Source: Amyelois transitella (taxonomy: Eukaryota; Arthropoda; Insecta; Lepidoptera; Pyralidae). Taken from it: a stretch of 64,000 nucleotides of DNA. The notes beneath the pieces are model-generated. The model worked only from the letters and a program-made list of their open reading frames with translations, was not told where the DNA came from and did not search any database. The DNA is taken from assembly GCF_032362555.1 (NCBI RefSeq), contig NC_083513.1:5208001-5272000 (forward strand). The letters are read 5' to 3'. Every line of letters starts with the position of its first letter. Within the stretch, counting starts at the first letter, position 1. This document shows positions 10,957 to 21,200 of the stretch, piece by piece. The position numbers and the translations under genes were made by a program.

Positions 10957-13900
10957 ATGAATAGTGCAATCTGGTCTGCTCCCGCAGTAGTATTGTTTGC
11001 AGTACTCACTTGTGTAAAGGGGGGTGAGTATATTCAGATTTAGATTAAATTCTTTGCATCTCTGCAGTAAAATATTTTTAGTGCCTGTGCATACTTATTC
11101 TTATGGTCAAATATTTATTTAAATAATTGAAGTTAGAAGCATGGGTGTACTTATGTTTATTTTAAAATTAAAAGATTGGGAAAAAGTAAAGGAAATGTCT
11201 AAAGAAAAAAAATACTTAGTAACAGCGCTTAAAATACTTTAAAAAAATATACTAAGATTGCAGAGCTTAAATAAATTAAGTCAAATACATAGGTTGTATA
11301 ATATAAACCGGGAAAATATCCTTTAGCACTTGGGTTTATGTTCATGACTTAAAATCCCAAAACTTCTTTGAGCGCGAAACATCCAAAAATAACAGTAATG
11401 TAGGCGCCTCTTGTTAATAAATGACTACCTGTTAAACCACTCCACATTGCGCTGATAAACGGTTAATGTTAAGACAGGTTATGTGGGGCAGTCAAAAAGA
11501 TCAAAAAACGGTTGAGGTTGTAAGTTAACAAAAAAAAAAGAGTAAAATTAAGTAGATATGTGAGTGTTAGCGAAAATATCTAATACGAATTGATTACCTA
11601 GCCAATTTTTTAAATAAACTAAGTAATTGGAAATAGGTGTTAGATAATAAATATGCCTGTAGTTACCTATGTAATAAAATAGAGGCACTATATTGTTCGC
11701 AAAGAGGTACATAATTGATGCTATTATTTTGTACTTGCTTATATAGGTAACTACGTTATAAAGTTTATGTACCTACCTATACATCAGTTAAGTATTAAGA
11801 TGTTACATGACAAAAGCATTACTGAGTACCTACGAGTACATGTACAAGTTATCAAACAATTCGTGACACTACCTTTTACCACAAAGTTAACAATAGAATG
11901 CAATATTGTGCATTTTGAAATGTATTGCAACTTAAATACAGCGAAGAGGTTCTAAACATTGTTTTTAAACCTTTTATACATTATTTAGTTAGATTATGTC
12001 GAAAGGATGAATGAAAGCAGGTTGATTAAGCATTAAGCAATACAAGAAGAGCGTATATATGTAGAGAACGTTGTGACTGTTGGAAAGGCAAGGCGAAGGC
12101 AGACGTACTTTTTATCAAATCGGATATGTCCTGGCGAAAGTCAGGAGGAGTACCTACCCGAAACCGAAGGGCTTGCATGGAGAGAGTTATATGGATGAAG
12201 CGAAAGAGGTATGCAGGGATCGTAGCAAGTGTCGAGATGTAGACTCAAGGGTGGAGACATGTATGTTTACTGAGTGTGTACCTATTGACAAATCCGTTGT
12301 TTCCTAAATTAGAAAGATCAAATATTTACGTTATGCATGTGGCAATAAGTGGGTATAAGTTTTTATTTATTTTTGCAATTTGTAGAAACGAATCCATATC
12401 TCGAGGCTTTAAAGACGAGGCCATGGGAGAGCGTCCAGAAATACGTTATGGTCAGGCCGGGAGCCTACCTATTCTACTGGCTTTACTACGCTGATGGGAC
12501 GAGCGTGGGCGCAGAGAACAAACCGCTTATAATATGGATCCAAGGAGGGCCGGGACTGGCTGCGAGTGGAATTGCAAATTTTGCAGAGATCGGCCCGCTC
12601 AATATGGACATGCAACCGCGAAATCATACATGGGTTTGTTATTGCATTAACATTGGCTATTTGGGTATTTTCAAGTGATTTCAAAAAGTTGGTTTTCTGT
12701 CGTTATCTCTCTAGATAAAGTTATGCTATAGTAGTGCGCAACTAAGTTCTCGCTGTTTTTCTTTAAAAGTAGAATTTTATTCTACAAAAAAATATACATA
12801 AGTACAAACTATTCGAATTTTTTTCCATCGCTTGCCACAACTTTCTCCCATCTTTCTGGCAAAGCACGATTACCTTCACGATAAAATTGTTCGTGTTTTG
12901 ATTCTATCCACGAATCAAGCCATTTTTTGATTTCTTCATGTGAGCGGAACTCCTGATTAGCGAGACCATGTGCCATCGACCGAAACAAGTAATAATCTGA
13001 AGGCGCGATATCTGGGGAATATGGCGGGTGGGGTAGGACGTCCCATTTGAGCGTTTCCAAGTAGGTTTTAACAGGTTTGGCATCATGAGGCCTAGCGTGG
13101 TCATGGAGTAAAATAACTTTTTCGTGCCTTTGCTGGTATTGTGGCCGTTTTTCGCGTAGTGTTCGACTCAATCGCATTGAGTTCGATATCGTTCCCCAGT
13201 AATAGTTTCACTTGGTTTCAATAATTCATAATAAATAACGCCTAACTGGTCCCACCAAATATACAGCATAACCTTCGCAGCGTGTATATTCGGCCGAGCC
13301 AATGACGTGGACGCATGACCAGGCAGTCGCCACGACTTCCTTTTCTTTGGATTGCTGTAGTGAATTGGCAACGAAATTAAATTTGATACGACAGGGTTCA
13401 TCTTTTCTACAATAAGTCAAATCTAATACTTATTCCAGGTAAAAGGAAGGAATTTGTTACTCATTGATCACCCCGTCGGCACCGGGTTTAGCTATATCAC
13501 TGACAACTCACTGCTGGCAAAAAATGATCGGGAAATTGGTTAGTATGAATAATAACAATTTGGAAAATAAACGAATACTTGTAATAAAATAGTTTGTAGT
13601 GTAAAAATAGGACTACCTACTTAAAGGGGAAAGATTATGTTTATACTATATATGTAGGACATGTAAGGCAGACTGTTTGGCGCAGTGGCAGTGCTCCTGC
13701 CTTTGCTCTGAACAAAAGGTCCCGGGTCTGATCCATGGTTAGGTATTTTCAAGATTGAAGGTCATTATCAAGATCAATAGAAAAACGGAGACTCCGTTTT
13801 AATTAGCTACGTTTTTGCAACAGTCAAATAATTTCAAAAGAGTTGTACATGAATAATGATGAGCATCTTTACAGCTTTTCTAAAAGTCAAGACTGGTGAG

Positions 13901-16693
13901 AAAAATGTTATTTGTAACGAAACACTCACTATTGTTATATCTTTTGCAGCCATTGACCTTTCGAAGGCTATAAAAGCGTTTTTTAGAACGCACAAGAGAT
14001 TTCGCAAAACGCCCACATACATTTTTGGCCAAAGCTATGGAGGAAAGATGTGTCCTCGTTTAGGATATTATCTGCATACGGTAATGTTAGCAAATAAATT
14101 ATTACCAAATGCAATAATTTTAGACCCCAATGAAGAGAGATGTGATGTCATCATAGCTCCAACACAAATAAAATTATTTCTAAAACGATTCGGGCTCCAA
14201 AGCATAAGTAGCAGCGGATGGTTCAATCGGGAAGACGGAAAGATGACACGTAGTGTCAGAGAGAAATTAAAAAAAAACGTAGTTGGAAATTTAGTACATC
14301 ATCGGTTCTGGACCAAAAGTGTAAATGGATACCTACACTTATTTACATGATACAGAGCCAAGAGAATATAGAAAATATATTATTACCTCCACTCGCACCG
14401 TACCTCTCTTTTAAGGGCATGAAGGTTAAAAGTTCTTTGGAATAATAAAAGTAATCAAATGTATTTGTTGTTTTATTCCAGGCCATAGAAAAAAAGCGTT
14501 TGAAAATGAATCTCAAAGGAATCGGTATTGGTAGTGCTTGGGTGGACCCGAAGGAAAGTACATTAATATATCCAGAATATCTTTTTATGATGGTAAGCAC
14601 TTCATTTTAACACCTTGCTTCAAATGGAGTAGTTTTAATAAAAGTAAACCGATAAAAATTTTGCAGGGAATAATAGATCAGAAAACATATTTAAAAGCCA
14701 TGGAAATAGCTAAAAGGGTTGGCAACTACATAGACAAAAGGGAATATGTTATAGCCGGGAAATGGGACAACCTGCTTTTTAACACGTTGACTGAAGAAGC
14801 TGGAATGGAGATTAATTTCAATAACATCAACCAAGAGAGTCCGTACCCTGCCTTGGAGAAGCTGCAAGATAATATTAACAAATATGTGAAGCCAACTTTA
14901 TTGGAAGTAAATCAAAGCATTGAATGGAAATACATTTCGGAGCCTGTGTTTCAAAATTTAAATGAAAGCTTTCTTGTACCGTCAACTAAATTTTGTAAGT
15001 GAAAAATAGTTTGAATTTACTTTTGCAATTATTTTTTCTTTGAAAAGATAAATATAGTTTATGGAAAATAATGGTGAGAAACAGCGAGAAATAGACATCA
15101 AAAGAAACTCAATATTAGACCTTGATATTTTATTCACTGTTGAGTTTATAAATCCCGTAATACGCCTAGAACAGTCAAGTATATGTATAAAGAAATAATA
15201 TAATAAGTACAAATATTTGTTTGCGCCGAGAATCGAACCGAGGAACCAATAAAGTTTCCGGGTGTCACAAAGTTGGAAGTCGTTGTCGGCTATCATCAGA
15301 CTGTTTGACAGCTGTTTGTCCTATGTACGATAATTTTTAAAATCGACAGATAATTTTTCTTTTTCAGTAGAATTGCTTCTCAATAGAACAGATTTGAAAA
15401 TATCTGTTTATAATGGAAATTTAGATATCATCACAACAGTAGCTGGTAAGTTTTTGATTCTTATTACCAAACTACGTTCTTAACCAATTCACAAATATTT
15501 TCTTTATTTTTGTTCTCTGGTCAAGCTTTGGAACTTTTTGGAAGTTATAGGAATAAATCAAAAAATTGGTCTTAAAGGAATTTATGTCTTTTTAGGAGCA
15601 TCGAATTGGGTACATAAATTAAAATGGCACGGATCAGAGGAGTTCAAATACGCACAGAGGTACCCGATAAACGGAGATAGGAATGGTTTCTACAAAAGCG
15701 CGAAACAGTTGAGTTTCTGGTGGGTCTTCCGATCTGGACACTGGGTAAGATATATATATATATATTTAATTGTTACTTTACAAGGTTTTATTAGGCTTTT
15801 TCTCAACTTAGTACATGAATAGAAAAAGGACCAATCACCGCGGTATTTAGAGAACTTACTATCTCGACAATTATGCAACTACATAAACAAAAGTAATATA
15901 GCTGGAAAATGGGACAGCCTGCTTTTAAACACTAGATAAATTAAATACGAAAGTTTTTAAGCGCATTAGCTTATATTTATTACATCCCTATTCAAAATGT
16001 ATTTTTAAATGATCAACATATTAATGAACTTAGAACATGACTATTTTCACAACAGTGTGATATTCATTAAAAGGCGGAACAATTACCTCAGGGAATAAAA
16101 TAAAGAGAAAGTTGATAGAAAGCAGGATGACTTAGTGACTCTGTTCCTAAATGGGTACTTAGGTAAGTTAGATTTAAAGAGGATTATATATCGGAAATCG
16201 TTGAGCTGTTATGGTTATTGTCAATGCCAATGTTTCAAGGTTGAAGTATCCTTCAACCTTGAATCTTATAAAATAAAACAACCCCTACAATAATGCGTCA
16301 TTAACTTAATTTGAAAACACATATGTACACAAATCTTGAAATAATTTGAGTGAGGCACGCACATGCGTGACTACGCACATTTTCGTAACAAGCTATTCGA
16401 TTTGTTTTGCACTATGGCATTGTTATTCATTATTATAACATTATCGATTTTATATATTAGGTTAAAATAAATAAACTTTTTATTATACTGAAAGGCAGTG
16501 AAAAGAAGGTAAAAAGAACGTTTCTTGTTTGCAGGCGACTATATGGCTAAGTGCAAGAGTATAGAGCATATAATGTATATGTATGGACCATGAAAGTCAC
16601 AATTCTATTAGTTTTTTATATTTACAGGTTCCAGAGGACAATCCTGTAGCTATGGCGCAAATACTCGATGCTATGATAGATGACGAACGGTAG
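10957..16693 (+). CDS. SCPEP1: Serine carboxypeptidase, SCPEP1 (retinoid-inducible) type, nine exons
   Basis: Coding exons: 10957-11023, 12386-12633, 13439-13538, 13950-14080, 14482-14592, 14667-14994, 15368-15445, 15596-15744, 16628-16693. They total 1278 nt (425 aa) with all phases matching. The ATG lies in ACCACCATGA and opens a signal peptide (APAVVLFAVLTCVKG). Peptidase family S10 landmarks: the oxyanion region WIQGGPGLAAS near residues 81-91, DHPVGTGFSY, nucleophile Ser167 in FGQSYGGK, Asp348 in NGNLDII and His403 in SGHWVPED. All three catalytic residues are present. It should be a secreted or lysosomal peptidase removing C-terminal residues; the substrate is unknown. Introns hold an RTE remnant, a mariner remnant, tRNA-like fragments and a decayed copy of part of exon 6. 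Exon 4 can be read 89 codons into the next intron before a stop. Confidence 0.95.
12000..12250 (+). pseudogene. Decayed 3' end of an RTE-type LINE
   Basis: It matches the end of the RT frame at about 8465-8700: GAAAGGATGAATGAAAGCAGG, the CCGAAACCG-AGGGCTTG block, and GATGAAGCGAAAGAGGTATGC, with deletions and frameshifts. It lies in intron 1 of the carboxypeptidase gene. Truncated and non-coding. Confidence 0.8.
12780..13420 (-). pseudogene. Truncated mariner transposase (DD34D)
   Basis: On the minus strand two frames cover the C-terminal two thirds of a mariner transposase. The upstream part (about 13400-13170) reads NPKKRKSW, PGHASTS and IWWDQLGV with the first catalytic Asp of the pair set. 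The downstream part (13177-12809) reads LLHDHARPH ... YSPDIAPSDYYLF and ends WEKVVASDGKKFE. Exactly 34 residues separate the last two aspartates, as in mariner. The frames are broken near 13170-13190 and the N terminus, including the DNA-binding domain, is missing. It lies in intron 2 of the carboxypeptidase and its truncated end stops within about 20-70 bp of the exon 3 acceptor. Inactive remnant. Confidence 0.9.
13672..13738 (+). repeat. tRNA-like SINE head in carboxypeptidase intron 3
   Basis: An A box (TTGGCGCAGTGGCAGTG) and a degenerate B-box region (GGTCCCGGGTCTGATCC) are properly spaced. The B box is mutated and the 3' acceptor stem is not clean, so a SINE head is more likely than a working tRNA. 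Confidence 0.6.
15218..15300 (-). repeat. tRNA-like SINE fragment in carboxypeptidase intron 6
   Basis: On the minus strand, CCTCGGTTCGATTCTCGGCGC is a B-box arm, preceded by a loosely tRNA-like region (GATAGCCGACAACGACTTCC). The A box is poor. Decayed SINE head. Confidence 0.5.
15873..15936 (+). pseudogene. Decayed partial copy of carboxypeptidase exon 6
   Basis: The stretch GCAACTACATAAACAAAAG ... GGAAAATGGGACAGCCTGC ... AACACTAGA matches the functional exon 6 segment at about 14719-14790, with a short internal deletion and base changes. It sits about 1.1 kb downstream, in the last intron. It has no matching splice sites and a quick stop, so it is a relic of a local duplication, perhaps of a tandem carboxypeptidase paralogue. 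Confidence 0.75.
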
Positions 16694-18048
16694 TATACAA
16701 ATATTATGTAAACTTTGTAAATATATAGTTTGTAAGGTTTAAATAAATATAACCTTATTATTTTTGTTAATATCATTTCCCTGATATGCTAATGTTTTTA
16801 TCGATTGAAAACCTTAGTGCTCTATCAATAAATTTCATTGATAAATAAATAAAAAAAAAAAAACAAGAAGAAAACACAAGTTTGTCCATTTGATATTTAT
16901 TTTTTTACATGTCAAAGAACATTATTATATTTTACACATATTCAGTAATATAAAGAATTCATAGTTATACAAAACACTTCAAGCAACCACTTTATAATTA
17001 TGTACATTTCATAAATATAGACAAAATAGGTAGCTTACAAATTATAATATTTCGCTGTTTGCTGGTTTTACACGAAATACCTATTTACAAAAAATACACC
17101 AAGACTGTGTATTTTTCACGCGACGCTGGATGGAAAACATATCACGAAGGTAAAGAATTAATGCGACAAACTGATAGATAAAACACAATATAAATTAAGA
17201 AACCAATAATCTTGCAAATATAAATTTATTTTATTTTATAACACAATATATGTATTTAAATAAATTTTAGTCTTTTAACTTGCACTCAGTCTATATTTAA
17301 TTATTTTAATCACACGATCCGTCCGTTTCTAAAAACAAAATATTTATAGTACTTACATATAATACCGATTTGGAATTAAATTCGAATTATAAAATATACA
17401 TCAAACAAAATCTTTATTATAAATTTACCTAAGTATATAAATGTAGTTTCAATGCACGATTTTTATCTCTTCCATAACATTTTAAGATGTTTTCGGTATT
17501 TTTAACCCAAAAATCTATTCACAGTTGATTACCTTCAATATCCTAACTATTGGCAGTTTATATAACTTATTTATTTAAACTTTATGCATGTAAAATGTAC
17601 AACAGGTGGACATAATGCCGCAAAGCATTCTCTGCCAATCAAACCGACAATATTTATTATTTTAAATTTCGTCTAATAAAACCAAAACAGTATATATATT
17701 TATATATGTATAATAAAAATATTTAAACATCTAGTATGCACATTTCAATTGATCATTATTTACTTACTATTATCAGCCCTTAATTTTCCAAAAAACGAAT
17801 GAAGCTATTGGTTATATTTATACATCGATGGTTTTATTTACTTTACTTAAAATCATGAAAAAATATTCTCGATGGAAGTTTGGTATTTCTTCAAACGTAT
17901 ATAAACATATAATTTAAATTCAATATAAATCCATGACAACTCCCACTTTTCGTTGTCTGTGGCATAAGCTGGATTCTAATTAACTACATTGATTTCGATA
18001 AATAGTTATTACTTATAAACAATAGCGTATGGCATAATGTAAAACAAG
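16694..18048. other. Convergent intergenic region between carboxypeptidase and RUFY
   Basis: Very AT-rich. A candidate polyadenylation signal AATAAA for the carboxypeptidase lies at 16742-16747. A dispersed repeat fragment related to 2465-2535 lies at 17570-17645. No coding exon is visible; both neighbouring genes end here. Confidence 0.6.
17570..17645 (+). repeat. Dispersed repeat fragment shared with 2465-2535
   Basis: TTATTTAAACTTTATGCATG, AAATGTACAACA and ATTCTCTGCCAATC match the copy at 2465-2535 with many substitutions. Family not identified. Confidence 0.5.
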
Positions 18049-18272
18049 TGAAACCTGTACCGATTGGTTATTATTATTTTTTATGCGAGTCTGACATCGG
18101 CGTAACAAAGTTTTGCAGTTGTCAGGCAACGCTACAGGACAACGCTGTAGAATGTTAGTCAACACTGTCTGCGAAACCTGCGCTGGTTGGTTGAAATCAC
18201 AACCAATTTCGGTTTAACAAGCATCACACACTTGCCTCAACTTTGTCGTTACAGAATATCTGTCCACAATCT
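18049..18272 (-). pseudogene. Two decayed tandem copies of the RUFY FYVE-encoding last exon
   Basis: Copy B (about 18172-18272) shares AGAATATCTGTCCAC, AACAAGC-TC-CACACT and AACCTG-GCTG-TTGGTTG with the functional exon and its 3' flank (18273-18423). Copy C (about 18049-18171) also aligns over its length: GCAACGCTACAG, GCGTAACAA and AACCTGTACCGATTGGTTA. On the coding strand copy B still reads a CGQIFC-like start but lacks about ten codons and runs into a stop; copy C has lost most zinc ligands. All three units lie head to tail in the same order, so they arose by tandem duplication. They would fall in the 3' UTR or just beyond it. Confidence 0.8.
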
Positions 18273-18297
18273 AAAACCTGTGCTGATTGGTTGTTAT

Positions 18298-21200
18298 CTA
18301 TGTGAGACGAACCTCTGAATAACAAGCGTCGCACACTCGCACAGGTTTAGAGTTTCCAGGTAACGCTACAGCTTTATCGCTACACGCACTGCAGAATATC
18401 TGTCCACACCGCCTACAATGATGCTGAAATGGAAATGTTAGGTAATATTGAGTTTTGATTGCATGGTGTTACAAGAAGACATTCTATTAATTTTAATATA
18501 AACTTGAAAGGTCCAGATAAAGAAATGTTAGCAGTATTTTTTACGACGCCAGTCCAATTAGTCTTGGGAACTTGTTTTAAAATTCATGGTCTTAATTCAA
18601 ATATCACCACCAAATATCATCTTTCTATAGAATATAATTTTAAAAAAATCAAGAAGAAAGTAGTGTCCTTCCTTCGTCATTAACAACGAGACAAGCATTA
18701 AAGATATATTTAAAGTCCATACCTTTCGTCTGGCTATATTAAACTCCTTGACACACGCTGTACAAGCCACAGCATCCCTGTCGCTTGTCCAAGTCGGTGT
18801 TTCGTCATTCGTGGCTGCGTTGGCTTCTTTCTCGAGCAATTCTGCCAGCTGAAGTTTGTTTTCGCTCAGAGTCGCCCCCACCTCTTCTAGTGTTTTTTGC
18901 GCTTCACTGTATTGCGTTTTTAATATGTGCTGTTCTTCTTGCAAGGCTAAGTATTTCTGGAGTTTAAAAAAGAGTGTGAGTGTGTGTTATATGTATCCAT
19001 ATAAAAAAATATTCTGTTCCATTTTTTTATGATATCTTCTAGACGTGAAATGGACATAGTTGATATTAACCAAACTAGCTGTGCCCGCAACTTCGTCCGC
19101 GTGGAATAGTTATTTTGGGCATGACATTTATTTTTGCAAACATCCTCCTCAGGCGGTCAGGCGGTCAGGCGGTCACGCGTATTAGAAAGAACGCTGGTTC
19201 GCCGTATTAAATGTTTCGCTGCAAATTGCTTATAACGACTATATCTCAAAACCTATTCGTCTGATTTATATACTGTAAATGGCAATTTTAGTCTTCATGA
19301 AAAGCCGAAAGTAATAAACATATTTATTTGGATAAGGATTAATACTGAATTAAAGAAAATTAGTTTCAAAATAACTTATGTTTATAATGAAAAAATAATC
19401 TTAAAAAATGAACATAAAAGTGGTTATTGTAAGTAAACCTTAAGAGATAGATATATGCTCTCGCGGACTTTTTTGTGGCAAAAAATGAGTACTTCACATC
19501 CTTAGTACATTGTTTTTCTATATCATTGTTGGTTTGCGCAGCGTTCGCGTGGAAAGCTCGCAGATGGCCGACTCATTCAACTTTCACCTGCATTGTTGAC
19601 GTTTCCCGTAGGAAATCCGGGATAATTTATTTATTTATTGTGACAAAAACGGTTTACACCTATTACAATTATCACACTTTACAATTTGAAACACAGGTAT
19701 ATCATATTAAGTTAACCATATTAAATCATATAAAAAATTTGAATAATGAAATTAAATTTGAATACACATAAATTAAAAACAACAAAAATAATATTTTAAA
19801 AATTTTGAATAAAATGTAGCCTATAGCCTTCCTCGATAAATAGACTATCTAACAGTGAAAGAATTATTCAAATCGGTTCAGTAGTTTCTGAGATTAGCGC
19901 GTTTAAACAAACAAACAAACAAACAAAACAAACTCTTCAGCTTTATAATATTAGTATAGATTAACAAACTAATAGAAAAAGCGTTATTTTTTAGTTACAG
20001 TTGTAAATAAATGTTACTAACCTGTCCTATAGATTTCAACGACTCCACTTCTTGCGTTAACATTGATATTTTGTCTCGATCTCTTATCATAGAATCCTGT
20101 AAAAATGGTTTTGTGCCTTTTATAGTTAACACTGCTTTTTAAGATCAGTAATTTTTTTTTCGTTACAATTAAAAATTCTTTTGTACACACTAATATAACA
20201 AAGTGAGAAGATTTGAATATTTGTTTAAATCTACTTAGAATGATATCGTTAAAATTCGGCAGATATACTAGGTTTTGATGTATTCCCACGAAAATGTTTT
20301 TCCGGGAGAAAAGTACCAAAAATTTAAAATTACTTGTAGCGATATCCTCCACTCTCGTTCTATCCTCAGATCGCCTTCAGCCGCCACCGCCCTTGTCTCT
20401 GCCGCTGCTGCTTTCTGTCCCAGAGAGCGAGCACTCTCTTCTAAACCGTTCCTAGCCAATCTGTCTTCTTTTAACCTGTGTATCCATGGTGCAATTATAC
20501 TCTGTCAGCTCAAGTTGTACAAGTATCCAAATCTTGGTAGGTAAGTAAGATTCAAATACATTTTATATGTATGTATGGATAGTAGTGGACAAGAAATCTG
20601 TCCAGCTTAAATTGAAATGTAAAATCAAACAGTCTATTCCATTTTATTGTCATGGTTTATGGACTTATTTTTAAGTTACCTTATTATTAAATGTATCCTT
20701 TCTCCCACGTTTTTAGTTTAAAAGATGCAGGCATACTATGAAATGAAATTTTACCAATAATGATTGCGCTTTGAGCTATGTCATCATTATATTTATCAAT
20801 TATTGTTGTTAAGATATTCAAACTTGTTTTTATATACTGCATACGCTCAAGCAATTGAATCATCAATAAGAGTTGTAAATGTGTTGAAAGTGACATAACA
20901 TATTATAAAATATTTTACATTTGTCCTATAAAATAGTATTATAAAAATCTAATGTGAAAACTATAAATAGAGAAAAGCACTTTTACAACAAACCTTTGAG
21001 CGTGTTTAACACGTGTTCTTTTGTTTCAACATATATTATGATCATGGTGAGTGCGAGTATTTCTACAAGTGCATGTACAAAAATTATCCACTCACAGATC
21101 TCTCTGCCAATATACCATGACGATTTTTTATGAACTTATATTGTTTTCATGAATTTGTACCCCTCTTTCTCATATTTGCGTGTTCATAGCACCCTTTTTC

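Noticed and set aside
12276..12678. Independent genes over the start of carboxypeptidase exon 2
   Set aside because: The frame 12386-12633 is exon 2; the remainder is intron sequence before the acceptor and after the donor, or an antisense shadow.
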